A stretch of DNA of 64,000 nt from Cyclobacteriaceae bacterium. Lineage in GTDB: Bacteria; Bacteroidota; Bacteroidia; Cytophagales; Cyclobacteriaceae. Below are positions 1 through 9,406 of the stretch, in pieces. The notes beneath the pieces were generated by a model. It was not told the DNA's origin and searched no databases. It was given only the letters and a program-made list of their open reading frames with translations. Within the stretch, counting starts at the first letter, position 1, and each line of letters opens with the position of its first letter. The position numbers and the translations under genes were made by a program. The stretch spans positions 62,001 through 126,000 of the forward strand of contig JAFIEV010000028.1 of NCBI GenBank assembly GCA_020832305.1, read 5' to 3'.

Positions 1-27
1 GGCAGGTTGCCCGGAAGGTAACCTGCC
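1..27 (+). promoter_or_regulatory. Leader hairpin upstream of first susC
   Basis: An 8-bp perfect stem (1-8 GGCAGGTT pairs with 20-27 AACCTGCC) closes an 11-base loop containing CCGGAAG. It lies 90 bases before the susC start and has no T-run, so a transcript leader or processing structure is more likely than a terminator. It could also be the 3' end of an upstream transcription unit cut by the window edge. Positions 28-116 hold no supported coding region. Confidence 0.35.
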
Positions 28-116
28 GTGATTCAAGTTTATGTACCGCCCTTCCCCGAGAGCTGACAACAATCCGGAAGCGCTGGTACCATTGGATAAC
101 TTAAACATTTAAAATT

Positions 117-3100
117 ATGAAAAAATTATTACATCAGCTGTATGTTATGACAAAATACGCTGTATTGGGATTGTTTCTGCAGGCGATGCTTGCCGGAGCC
201 TTGCTTTCACATGATGGGAACGCGCAGGGAAGCTTAAACTTGCGCGATGTGAAGGTAAATGTAAATTTTAATGATGTTCAGATTACCCGTGCGCTTGAGG
301 ATATAGAGCGTCAAACGGGTTTTTCATTTAATTACAACGTCAGTGATTTGACCGGGCTTAATGTTATAAGCGGTCGTTACCGCAATCAGAGTTTGTACAG
401 TGTACTTATTGACCTTTCTAAACAAGCTAATATTCATTTTCGTCAGGTCAATAATTACATTACGGTTAAAAGGATCGTGAATGAAACAAATCGTATTGAA
501 ACAGATCAGGAGGGACAGGTAATAACTGTAACGGGTAAGGTCAGCTCCCGGGAAGATCCTTCAGGCCTGCCGGGCGCCAATGTTATAGTTGAAGGTACCA
601 GCACAGGTACCGTAACCGACATTAGCGGAAACTACAACATTGAAGTAACAACCGGAGCCACCCTGGTATTTAGTTCAGTAGGCTATATATCAGAAAAAAT
701 AGTGGTGGGAAATCAATCGGTGATTAATGTGGTTATGATCCCCGACATTACGGCCCTCGACGAAATTGTGGTGGTAGGTTATGGCGCTCTTTCAAAACGC
801 GATATCACCGGGGCTGTTACATCTGTCAAATCTGAGCAGCTTACCAAGGTACAATCACCCAGTGTTGATGCAATGTTACAAGGGCAGGGTGCAGGTATTC
901 AGGTGAATCAGGCAACGGGTGTGCCAGGTGGTCCTGTAAGGGTAATGATTCGCGGAACATCTTCTGTATCTTCTGGTACAGAGCCTCTCTGGGTAATTGA
1001 TGGCATTCCAATAAATGTAAATGTTGGTGGAGAGGGCGGATCAAGGCAGGGATCCATACCCCAGAACCCATTGGCATCCATCAACCCCAACGATATCGAG
1101 TCAATTGAAGTTTTAAAAGATGCTGCAGCTACTGCTATTTATGGATCCAGGGGTTCTAATGGTGTGGTGCTGGTAACTACCAAAACCGGTAAAACAGGGG
1201 TAGGAGGTATATCCATTGATTACCAAACAGGGGTTTCTCATTTGACCAGAACGCCCTCAGATATGGGTTTTGCCAACAGCAGCCAATGGCTTGGACTCGT
1301 TAACCAATCAAGGGCAAATGTAGGCCTAACCAGTAATATTGAAGATAATCTTGGAGCACTTACTGTTGTTAACGTCGGACCAAATACACTTAAGGCTGGC
1401 GATATCGCCAATACCAACTGGTTTGATGAAATATTCAGAAGCCAGGGTAGCTTTCAGGAAGCCAATCTTTCTACAAATAAAGCTTTTGAAAAAGGCAACG
1501 CCTTCTTTTCTGTGAACTATCGTAAAGATGAAGGTATATTAAAAAACAACGATTTTGAAAGGGTAAGCTTCAGGGCAAACATCGAGTATGAACCTGTAAA
1601 CAATCTCAGAACCGGCGTACGACTTACTGGAGCTTACACCAATAATCAAAGGGTTATGAACGGTGGTGCCCCTTCTGGCAATGATGCTGTTGCATCAGGA
1701 GGATTCAGGGAGGCTACAGCCGGTGCATTACCCATTTACCCCATTTTTGCACCAGGTGAAGATCAGATATTGTTTAATCCGACTTCAGGAATGAATCTGC
1801 GGGCTACAACAGACCGCGCTTTATTCCGTGATCAGTTTGAGCAATACCGAATGCTCGGTGGTGTATTTGCAGATTATAATATTGCAGCCGTTAAAGGTTT
1901 GTCGGTAAGAACTGAATTATCTGCTGATATTACCTCCGGAAACAGTATATTCTGGACAGCCGCCGATCTGAGACCCAGGGGAATAAATTTTGCTGCACAA
2001 AACTTCTCAAATACCCGAAACCTCAATTACAACCTCTTTGCTACCTACAACCGTGAATTTGGAACTGATCATAGTATAAATTTTGTGTTTGGAACTGAAT
2101 CTCAAAGGTTTTCAGGGATAGGTGGTAATTTATTTGGTGAAGGTATACCTGGCAGGAACCAGGAATTCGGGTCTCCGACTGCTCCAATTGACAGAGCGCC
2201 TTCAGCGGGTTTTGGTGGTGAGCGTTACATCCGGGCATATTTCAGCAGGGCCAATTATAAGTTTAAAGACAGATATCTTCTCGGTGCCAGCTTCCGCCGC
2301 GATGGCGTATCTATATTTACGCCAGAAAACCGATGGAGTAATTTTGCGGCCTTATCTGCCGGCTGGATTATTTCCGAAGAAGAATTTTTTAGACCACTTG
2401 ATTTCATCAATTTCCTCAAAATCAGAGGTAGCTTTGGGCAGACAGGAAACCAGAATGTGCCAACAGATGTGACCTTTATCGGCACCATTGACTGGCCACG
2501 GTATGGAAATGCTGCCGGTTCTCAAGTATTGAGGGATGTGGCTGTTACTGACCTTACATGGGAAACCACCAATGCATATGATTTAGGCATCGATTTCGAA
2601 ATGTTTGAAAGCAGGATATCAGGTTCTGTTGGTTATTACAGACAAGATGTGATCGACCTTCTTTTCCTGGTTCCCATTCCACCATCGGTAGGTTTGTTGT
2701 TTGGTGGAAATAGCATTTGGGGTAACATTGCAGATATGCGTAATGATGGATTTGAGTTCAACATTAATACCGTAAATGTTTCCAAAGGAAATTTCAGATG
2801 GAGTACTAATTTCAATTTTACTACCAATAGAAACCAATTGGTATCAATAAATGAAGAGCTGGACTCCAGGGGACAGGGTGTGGTTTCAGGTTTGACAAGA
2901 AATATATCAGGCAAACCTCTGAGTACTTTTTTCGTAGCCGAATATGCAGGCATCGATCCACAATCTGGTTTGCCGTACATTTATGAAATAGATCGCAATC
3001 TTTTTAATGCTACAGGGCAGACTGTGAAAACCGGAAATGTAATTCCTGCATCCTCTGCCAATATTCAGAATCACAGAATTTTACAGGATAAAACCGGCTT

Positions 3101-3695
3101 GCCGACTTTCTTTGGTGGCTTAACCAATACCTTCAATTACAAGGGATTTGAACTTACGGCCCTGTTAACCTTCCAGGGAGGTAACTGGATTTATGATAAC
3201 CCTTTGGTAGCGCGTACTCAGGTTGGTCTGGGTAATGGCAATTTATATACTGATTTGATCGACAATGTATGGACCCAGCCTGGCGATGTTACCCGTTTTC
3301 CAAGGTTAATGTGGAACAACCGTTTCCATCTCAACAATGAAGGATTACCGCAATATAATGCCGATGGTAGTTTTAACTACAATCAGAATTATAGCGTTGG
3401 CGGCGCCAATCAGGCTATGGATCGTTACCTTTTTAAAGGAGACTTTATGCGACTGAGAACCGTGCAACTTGCATATAATTTGCAACAGCCTTTGCTTAAC
3501 CGACTCGGTTTAAAAGGAATGCGTGTGTTTGTGAGTGGAAACAATCTCCTCACCTTTACGGCATATCCCGGATGGGACCCTGAAATCCTGACCTTTGGTG
3601 GAGGCGCACAAGCCAGAAACCTGCAACAGGGTTCAGCAACTGAGTTTGTTCCTCAAATGAGGACATGGCTTGGTGGTGTAAGTATTACCTTTTAA
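117..3695 (+). CDS. SusC/RagA-family TonB-linked outer membrane protein with STN domain
   Basis: This 1192-residue TonB-dependent outer-membrane transporter should import a substrate handed over by the SusD lipoprotein encoded next. Order of parts: signal peptide (about 1-37), STN secretin/TonB N-terminal domain (about 50-119), carboxypeptidase-D-like regulatory domain (about 136-211), the EIVVVGYG sequence typical of SusC, plug domain (about 225-360), then a 22-strand-type barrel ending in terminal Phe (VSITF). The STN domain implies signalling to a FecR anti-sigma factor, but no sigma/anti-sigma pair is visible before it; one may lie left of the window. The susD gene starts 21 bases downstream. 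The substrate cannot be read from the sequence. Confidence 0.95.
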   Translation: MKKLLHQLYVMTKYAVLGLFLQAMLAGALLSHDGNAQGSLNLRDVKVNVNFNDVQITRALEDIERQTGFSFNYNVSDLTGLNVISGRYRNQSLYSVLIDLSKQANIHFRQVNNYITVKRIVNETNRIETDQEGQVITVTGKVSSREDPSGLPGANVIVEGTSTGTVTDISGNYNIEVTTGATLVFSSVGYISEKIVVGNQSVINVVMIPDITALDEIVVVGYGALSKRDITGAVTSVKSEQLTKVQSPSVDAMLQGQGAGIQVNQATGVPGGPVRVMIRGTSSVSSGTEPLWVIDGIPINVNVGGEGGSRQGSIPQNPLASINPNDIESIEVLKDAAATAIYGSRGSNGVVLVTTKTGKTGVGGISIDYQTGVSHLTRTPSDMGFANSSQWLGLVNQSRANVGLTSNIEDNLGALTVVNVGPNTLKAGDIANTNWFDEIFRSQGSFQEANLSTNKAFEKGNAFFSVNYRKDEGILKNNDFERVSFRANIEYEPVNNLRTGVRLTGAYTNNQRVMNGGAPSGNDAVASGGFREATAGALPIYPIFAPGEDQILFNPTSGMNLRATTDRALFRDQFEQYRMLGGVFADYNIAAVKGLSVRTELSADITSGNSIFWTAADLRPRGINFAAQNFSNTRNLNYNLFATYNREFGTDHSINFVFGTESQRFSGIGGNLFGEGIPGRNQEFGSPTAPIDRAPSAGFGGERYIRAYFSRANYKFKDRYLLGASFRRDGVSIFTPENRWSNFAALSAGWIISEEEFFRPLDFINFLKIRGSFGQTGNQNVPTDVTFIGTIDWPRYGNAAGSQVLRDVAVTDLTWETTNAYDLGIDFEMFESRISGSVGYYRQDVIDLLFLVPIPPSVGLLFGGNSIWGNIADMRNDGFEFNINTVNVSKGNFRWSTNFNFTTNRNQLVSINEELDSRGQGVVSGLTRNISGKPLSTFFVAEYAGIDPQSGLPYIYEIDRNLFNATGQTVKTGNVIPASSANIQNHRILQDKTGLPTFFGGLTNTFNYKGFELTALLTFQGGNWIYDNPLVARTQVGLGNGNLYTDLIDNVWTQPGDVTRFPRLMWNNRFHLNNEGLPQYNADGSFNYNQNYSVGGANQAMDRYLFKGDFMRLRTVQLAYNLQQPLLNRLGLKGMRVFVSGNNLLTFTAYPGWDPEILTFGGGAQARNLQQGSATEFVPQMRTWLGGVSITF

Positions 3696-3716
3696 TAACC
3701 TCTAAATGAAATTACA

Positions 3717-5318
3717 ATGAAATCATATAATATAAAAATAATGATTGCCTGGGCAAGTTTAATTTTGTTCAGCGCTTGTAATGACGACGAATTCTTTACG
3801 CTTAAAGTTCCCCCCAACCCACCAATCCTTACGGTGGCCGATATGGACCGGGCAGTGGCGGGTACATACTACGCACTGTCCGGTAACGCGGGGAATGCAA
3901 CCAATTTTGATGTACTTGCTTTAAAAGGTTCTGCTATTGCAGACGATGGTAATTTCGTAACCCTGGCAGGTAACATCACTTCGGTACTTGAGCTGTATAT
4001 ACGAAATAACGAGATCGACAATGTTATTCTGAACTCGGCATTTGGTCCTTCTTACGCAACCATTGCCAATGCCAACCAGTGGCTTCAAATTTTGGAAAAT
4101 AATGAACTTGCAGGCCTGGAAAACGCAAGTCAGTTGCCGAGGATGCAAGGAGAACTTTATTTTCTCAGGGCATATTCATATTATACACTGGTTAAAATGT
4201 TTTGTCCGCCTTACCAGCCGGGAGGGTCAAATGATGCGAGACTTCTTCCACTCAGACTTTCACCGGTTACTGGTCTGGATGATGCCAATGCACCTGCTGC
4301 AACAGTAGATGCAATATATCAGGCGATGGTAAATGATTTACTCGAAGCAAAAAGATTGCTGCCCACTACTTTTGCAGGCGATCCCTTTGGCTCTTATCAA
4401 TATGGCCGGGTAAACCGCTTTGGAGCAGCAGCTTTATTGTCAAGGGTGTATTTGCAAATGGGCAGAAAGACCGAAGCACTCGCAGAAGCTAATTTTGTCA
4501 TTGCAGAAAATGGTGGCCAGTACAGTATGGACGAAGACCCGATAGAATCCTGGAACAAAGGATGGGATGGTGGTTCTATGGAAACCATTTGGTATTATGC
4601 AACCGGAGATACTCCTCAGCGCAATGGTCTTGGTGGTTCTGCCAGCAACTGGAAAGTGCCTCGTAGATATGGTTTTTTCAACTGGTCAATATTATCAAAC
4701 AATGCATCAGACCCTGGCAATCCTCCGGGAGGTAATGTAAGAACCATCGACAGATCCCTCGCAGTAAGTTTTAGTATGTTAAATACCCTGGGTTTTATCA
4801 ATGCCGACTCAACGCCGACTCAGGCTGCGCTGAATGATAAACGTTTCACACAGCTTATTCGCTATGTACCTGGCAGAGATCCGATTTTTTCTAGTGTTCC
4901 CAGAAGACATTATTGGAATAACAAATATTACAGAGGCCCCCAATCTGCATGGCGTATGGGAGCCATTCCTCAAATTCGCCTCGCTGAAATGTATCTGACC
5001 AGAGCATTGCTAAGGTTTGAATCTGGCAATACTCAAGGGGCAGCTGATGACCTGAATGTGGTAAGAAAAAGAGCATGGGATGAAGATGCCGCAGGCGAGC
5101 CTTATACCAATATCACAGCTAACCAGGTAACAGCTCAGATGATTCATAATGAACGATGGTTTGAGTTCATTTTTGAAGGTGACAGGACTTATTATCTGCA
5201 AGCCAATCAGGTAAATATACCCAATGGCGACCGTGGTTCTGGCAGTGTCGAATGGAACTCTCCAAGTTTATACTGGCCAATTCCATTGCGGGAAAGAGAA
5301 CTGAATCAGGGTTTGTAA
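3717..5318 (+). CDS. SusD/RagB-family nutrient-binding lipoprotein
   Basis: This 533-residue surface lipoprotein is the substrate-capturing lid of the preceding SusC transporter. The N-terminus is a lipoprotein signal peptide with the lipobox FSAC near residue 20. The body shows the helical TPR-like SusD pattern: an EL.FLRAYSYYTLVK helix around residue 145-160, a later IPQIRLAEMYLTRA helix, and the conserved C-terminal block with NERWFEFIFEGDR. Such NER[WR].[ED]...EG[DH]R blocks are hallmarks of the family. It sits 21 bases after susC and must be co-transcribed with it. Confidence 0.93.
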   Translation: MKSYNIKIMIAWASLILFSACNDDEFFTLKVPPNPPILTVADMDRAVAGTYYALSGNAGNATNFDVLALKGSAIADDGNFVTLAGNITSVLELYIRNNEIDNVILNSAFGPSYATIANANQWLQILENNELAGLENASQLPRMQGELYFLRAYSYYTLVKMFCPPYQPGGSNDARLLPLRLSPVTGLDDANAPAATVDAIYQAMVNDLLEAKRLLPTTFAGDPFGSYQYGRVNRFGAAALLSRVYLQMGRKTEALAEANFVIAENGGQYSMDEDPIESWNKGWDGGSMETIWYYATGDTPQRNGLGGSASNWKVPRRYGFFNWSILSNNASDPGNPPGGNVRTIDRSLAVSFSMLNTLGFINADSTPTQAALNDKRFTQLIRYVPGRDPIFSSVPRRHYWNNKYYRGPQSAWRMGAIPQIRLAEMYLTRALLRFESGNTQGAADDLNVVRKRAWDEDAAGEPYTNITANQVTAQMIHNERWFEFIFEGDRTYYLQANQVNIPNGDRGSGSVEWNSPSLYWPIPLRERELNQGL

Positions 5319-5330
5319 TTTAACCAGGTT

Positions 5331-5356
5331 ATTGGCCTGCTTTACGGCAGGCCAAT
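5331..5356 (+). promoter_or_regulatory. Perfect intercistronic hairpin between susD and DUF4397 gene
   Basis: ATTGGCCTGC at 5331-5340 pairs perfectly with GCAGGCCAAT at 5347-5356 around a six-base loop. No T-tract follows, so it is not a standard intrinsic terminator. It may stabilise the upstream susCD message or mark a processing point that lowers expression of the downstream genes. Confidence 0.5.
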
Positions 5357-5401
5357 TGAAAATTCCTGAAGAAATTCTATGTAGACTTTAAATTGAATAC
5401 A

Positions 5402-6268
5402 ATGAAAAATATAAAATTTCTATCGATAATGCTCCTGTCATTTGCTTTGGGTTTAACCAGCTGTACCGATGACGGAGTAGATGATATACTGGAATCGCCG
5501 GCCAACGCAAGGGTGTTTTTTGGCCAGTTTTCGCCATCTCTCGGGCTGGCGGATAATCTCAATACAGATTTTTTCTTTGGTAATAATACTACGCAAAATC
5601 CCAGACTTGGCTTTGCAGCCTTCGCATCAAGAACGCCTACACCAGGTGTTCCTTTCAGGGTAGGTATTCAACCTGCCGCAGCCGGAGAATTGGCAACTGA
5701 GGTTATATCAGGTATGCCGGAAATCGAAGGCAGGAAAAATTATACCGCCCTGGTTGCCAATGCAGATGCCAGCAGCACACAAGGAAACGCACCCGTAGGT
5801 ATGATCTTTATCGAAGACGACCTTACACCTGCGCCGGCCGGAAGTACCAAAGTGCGTTTTATCCATCTTGCAGTAGGCGCACCAGCCGTTGATGTTTATC
5901 TTGTTCCTTCGGCGGGAGATCCTGTAATCATCAGAAATATTGCCTACGGGCAATCGAGTGGTGGCAACCTTAGCATACCTGCCGGTGGACTCAGTGATGT
6001 TACTCCGGTAGCCTTTGCCCAGATTCCGGCAGGAACTTACAGGGCAGAAGTACGGCCTGCAGGTGCTGATCCTGCATCTCAGCCGGTTCTCGCGGTAAAT
6101 AATCTAAATTTAACGCCAAGGAGAAATACCGGAGGTGCACGTGAATATTGGGAAGCCTTTACCATAGTAGCCAATGGCTACCTGACACAGCCTTCAGGCG
6201 TAACCAGCCGGGCTCTCAGGGCAACTTTGATAAGCCACGATGACAATTTTGCAGATGAAATAAGATAG
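5402..6268 (+). CDS. DUF4397-containing lipoprotein
   Basis: A 288-residue predicted lipoprotein. The start is taken at ATG 5402; an in-frame TTG at 5393 would add three residues in front of a normal signal peptide and is unlikely. The lipobox is LTSC (Cys at about residue 21). From roughly residue 150 the sequence KVRFIHLAVGAPAVDVYLV matches the opening of DUF4397, a beta-rich domain usually repeated in cell-surface proteins. The first half (about 25-145) also looks like a beta-sandwich and may be a diverged repeat. It follows susCD in the same direction and ends 12 bases before a strong terminator, so it is probably an accessory surface component of that uptake locus. Its molecular role is unknown. 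Confidence 0.75.
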   Translation: MKNIKFLSIMLLSFALGLTSCTDDGVDDILESPANARVFFGQFSPSLGLADNLNTDFFFGNNTTQNPRLGFAAFASRTPTPGVPFRVGIQPAAAGELATEVISGMPEIEGRKNYTALVANADASSTQGNAPVGMIFIEDDLTPAPAGSTKVRFIHLAVGAPAVDVYLVPSAGDPVIIRNIAYGQSSGGNLSIPAGGLSDVTPVAFAQIPAGTYRAEVRPAGADPASQPVLAVNNLNLTPRRNTGGAREYWEAFTIVANGYLTQPSGVTSRALRATLISHDDNFADEIR

Positions 6269-6279
6269 TTTCCACCCAC

Positions 6280-6319
6280 ACCTGCCGGTATTCTTCATTG
6301 AATCCGGCAGGTTTTTTTT
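6280..6319 (+). terminator. Rho-independent terminator after the susCD-DUF4397 unit
   Basis: Stem ACCTGCCGG (6280-6288) and CCGGCAGGT (6304-6312), perfectly paired, followed directly by a run of eight T. It should end the susC-susD-DUF4397 transcript; the next gene begins 27 bases later and may rely on read-through or its own promoter. Confidence 0.85.
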
Positions 6320-6346
6320 ATAAAATGCCACTATTTAAGACCTTGT

Positions 6347-7933
6347 ATGAACCGTTATTGCGCATTTCTAAACATTAACCTGGTTGTGGCATCCTGCTTT
6401 ATCCTTTCCTGTAAGCCGAAGGAAGATTTTAGAAATACAGCAAACATAGACTCAGTACTTTTTTTACAAGGTAAACAACTGTCTGTACAGCTATGTGGAC
6501 AATGTCACCTTTACCCCGAGCCCGGTTTGCTGGACCGCTATTCCTGGAAGCAACATGTTATGCCGGAAATGTCTAATTACTACGGCTACTATTATAACGA
6601 GCAACAGCAATATGCTCCTATGACCATGGAAATGGTGAAATCTCTGGATTATCTTGAACAGATACCTGAGGAGCCCATTATCAGCCTGGAACAATGGCAT
6701 TCGATGTTGCATTACTACGAAATGGCAGCGCCTGAAACCCTGCCAAAAAACAAAGACCATTTTCAAATTTCAAAAAACCTCGAACAATTCAATGTAACCT
6801 TTTCACCAAAGCAAAATATTGAACCGGGCGTCACCTTAGTGAAAATTCCTGAAAACAGTGAGGGTTTATGGTACGCCGATGAAGGATATGGAGAATTGCG
6901 GCTTGTCGATGCGCAAATGAACATCAAAAGGGCTATAAAAATACCAGGCACGCCGGTGGGCATGACATTGTTGGGAGATTATTGGTATGTACTTACCATG
7001 GGGAGTTTTACCCCGACCAACGATAGGGTAGGCAGCATTTTTCGCATAGCATCTGAAGCCGAATTTTCTTTTGAAAGACCGCAGCTGGTAATGGATAGTT
7101 TGTACAGGGCCGTACACATCACTAAGGCTGATCTTAATGATGACGGGCTGGAGGATCTCCTTGTCTGTGAATTCGGGTCAGAACTGGGGCAATTGAGCTG
7201 GATGAAAAACGCCGGAGATGGAAGCTTTATCAGAAAAATAATTTCGGCGCAGCCGGGTGCTGTGAACGCTTACCCGCATGATATAAATGGTGATGGTTTG
7301 ATGGATGTGGTCGCACTTTTCGGCCAAGCCAGGGAAGGGATATTTGCCTTTATAAACAAAGGAAACGAAAAATTTGAAGCCCAAACCCTGCTGCAGTTTC
7401 CACCTTCATACGGTTCTACCTATTTTGAACTGACAGATTTTGATGGTGACGGACATACGGATATATTATATGCAGGAGGCGATCATGCCGATTACCCTGA
7501 AAATCCTCCGCGTTTAAGGCCTTATCACGGTATCAGGATTTATAAAAACCTGGGAGACTTTACTTTTGAAGAAAAGTCATTTATTCACATCAATGGTATT
7601 ACCCGCGTGATGGCTACAGATTTTGATGCCAATGGCCTTAGAAACCTTGCAGCGATAGCTTATTTTGCAGATTTCAATGGACGCCCCGAGGAGTCATTTG
7701 TGTATTTAAAGCAAGTGAGCCCTTGGAATTTTGATGCTTCAACAATAAAAGAGGTCAGCATGGGACGCTGGCTGGTAATGGATATCGGTGATGTAAATGG
7801 TGATGGAACTATAGACCTGGTGCTTGGGGCTGCCATGGCAGGATTTGACAATGCCCCTGCTGCTATGGTTGAACAGTGGCAAGGAAACAGCCGGGCACTT
7901 GCAATTATGTTGCAGGCTAAATTTAAACCATGA
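6347..7933 (+). CDS. FG-GAP/VCBS-repeat lipoprotein with N-terminal CxxCH motif
   Basis: A 528-residue predicted lipoprotein (lipobox LSC, Cys22). Shortly after the anchor comes CGQCH (residues 50-54), a c-type heme attachment motif, followed by a short helical, Tyr-rich segment. From about residue 255 on there are at least four clear FG-GAP/VCBS calcium-binding repeats of type DxNxDGxxD: DLNDDGLED, DINGDGLMD, DFDGDGHTD and DVNGDGTID, plus one degenerate copy (DFDANGLRN). These build a surface beta-propeller. It lies just beyond the terminator of the susCD unit and converges with the porin gene. A role in surface binding with possible electron transfer is an inference; a lone CxxCH can also be structural. 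Confidence 0.8.
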   Translation: MNRYCAFLNINLVVASCFILSCKPKEDFRNTANIDSVLFLQGKQLSVQLCGQCHLYPEPGLLDRYSWKQHVMPEMSNYYGYYYNEQQQYAPMTMEMVKSLDYLEQIPEEPIISLEQWHSMLHYYEMAAPETLPKNKDHFQISKNLEQFNVTFSPKQNIEPGVTLVKIPENSEGLWYADEGYGELRLVDAQMNIKRAIKIPGTPVGMTLLGDYWYVLTMGSFTPTNDRVGSIFRIASEAEFSFERPQLVMDSLYRAVHITKADLNDDGLEDLLVCEFGSELGQLSWMKNAGDGSFIRKIISAQPGAVNAYPHDINGDGLMDVVALFGQAREGIFAFINKGNEKFEAQTLLQFPPSYGSTYFELTDFDGDGHTDILYAGGDHADYPENPPRLRPYHGIRIYKNLGDFTFEEKSFIHINGITRVMATDFDANGLRNLAAIAYFADFNGRPEESFVYLKQVSPWNFDASTIKEVSMGRWLVMDIGDVNGDGTIDLVLGAAMAGFDNAPAAMVEQWQGNSRALAIMLQAKFKP

Positions 7934-7959
7934 TCAATCTTATTTTTGATCTGTTTACA

Positions 7960-9312
7960 TCAAAAAATAAATCCCATACCCACTTCAAAGCGATTTCCTT
8001 CAAATTCCTGAGTGCCTGGCAAAGGCTCGGCATTTCTTCTGAACTGGTAATTGCTTTTCAGTACGATATTTCTTCTTGGGTTAAAATTCACTCCAACAGA
8101 TAAAGCATGCAGATCGGTTCTGTAGAAAGTTTCTTCCTGAAGGCTGGGGTGTACCTGACTATGTGTATTCAAACGATCATATCTGAAAAATACAGGCAAT
8201 TTCATTTCGCCACTTTTAACGATAAATCCATTTTTAGAAGTTTTACTGCCTGGTTTTTTGAGCAAGGGTAAAATATCATATCCTGCTTCTATATAGTATC
8301 CATAGACCTCGCTTCCGAGAACCTGCCCTGCACCTGTACCCTGCATGCCATATTTTTGAGTTAGCTGAAACAGTTGATCGGTTTCATCCATCCTTCCATA
8401 GGTGCCCAGGGCCATAAGGGTAAAATTTTTCATTTCTCTGCGTACATAAGAGGCAACCAGGCTTGTATTGGCACTGATCCGTACGTTGTCACCAGCCAGG
8501 GTATATTCCTGGTTATTTCCGGCGCGGGTCCAGACGCCATTGATGGCCCAGGTGGTATGGGGATCAATACTATATTCAAGCGAACCATTCAGGATATATC
8601 CGTTGAAATTATGTCGAAATGCATGATCTCTGCCTCTGCGTATCCAGGTGCCACCATTCAGGTCTCGGGTATTGAGTCCCTGATATATGGAAAGGCTCCA
8701 CTTTAACTTATCAGTAAGGTCACCGTATGTCATAATGCCCAGGTCAATCCACTGTGAAGGAATAATCAGCCTTTCAACCTCCGAGCGGTTAACTGTAAAA
8801 AACTGAATGGGTTCATCATTGTTGTTGACATAGCCGATTTGTACCTGGGCGGTTCCTGCTCTTACATTGAAGTTTTTATGCAACAGGAAATCGGCAAATA
8901 CCTCTAAAAAGAACTCATAATCAGTCTCTCTGATTTGTGCATCACGGTAAAGTTCGGCAAATATCTCCCCGTATAAAACGAGCCAGGGTTTTGGTTTATA
9001 GGCTACATAGGTTACAAATCGGTACAGGTCGGTCATAAAAAGTTCTATATCTCCACTGGTGCGGTCCTTGGGGCCGCGGTAGTTGGTATGGCCAACTTCG
9101 CCAAATCCCGAGATGGCAAATTTGCTGTCGGTGAAATAAATTTTGGAAGCAGCCAGCGGAAGCCCGGGCTGCATTTCATAGGTGAGTTCTTCAATAAGCT
9201 TTTTCTCCTTTTTGTTGACTTCAAGCTTGTCGTTTTGGCCATAGCTTGTAGTAAGACCCAAAAAAAGACAAAACAAAAAACCTAAAATCTGAAGTGATTT
9301 TTTAATCATCAT
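7960..9312 (-). CDS. Porin-like outer membrane beta-barrel protein
   Basis: 450 residues with a cleavable signal peptide ending near SYGQ (about 25), alternating polar/apolar strands throughout and a terminal aromatic residue (VGMGFIF), all typical of a Bacteroidota outer-membrane porin. The region with LIIPSQWIDLGI resembles the phosphate-selective porin (OprO/OprP) superfamily, but specificity cannot be assigned. Two adjacent ATG codons (MM) are possible starts. It lies 94 bases downstream of two two-component systems on the same strand, which makes it a possible target or co-transcribed partner. It converges with the FG-GAP gene over a 26-base gap containing only a weak GATCAA/TTGATC stem. 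Confidence 0.7.
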   Translation of the reverse strand: MMIKKSLQILGFLFCLFLGLTTSYGQNDKLEVNKKEKKLIEELTYEMQPGLPLAASKIYFTDSKFAISGFGEVGHTNYRGPKDRTSGDIELFMTDLYRFVTYVAYKPKPWLVLYGEIFAELYRDAQIRETDYEFFLEVFADFLLHKNFNVRAGTAQVQIGYVNNNDEPIQFFTVNRSEVERLIIPSQWIDLGIMTYGDLTDKLKWSLSIYQGLNTRDLNGGTWIRRGRDHAFRHNFNGYILNGSLEYSIDPHTTWAINGVWTRAGNNQEYTLAGDNVRISANTSLVASYVRREMKNFTLMALGTYGRMDETDQLFQLTQKYGMQGTGAGQVLGSEVYGYYIEAGYDILPLLKKPGSKTSKNGFIVKSGEMKLPVFFRYDRLNTHSQVHPSLQEETFYRTDLHALSVGVNFNPRRNIVLKSNYQFRRNAEPLPGTQEFEGNRFEVGMGFIF

Positions 9313-9406
9313 ACAAATAAATTGTTTGGATAATCCTGCAATAATAAATTGTAATCCCGCAAAATTCCTGAAATAAACCTTAAAATTCCCTTAAAATGCT
9401 TAAAAA

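Noticed and set aside
8374-8706. 110-residue open frame antisense to the porin gene
   Set aside because: Shadow of the beta-barrel gene; no domain resemblance.
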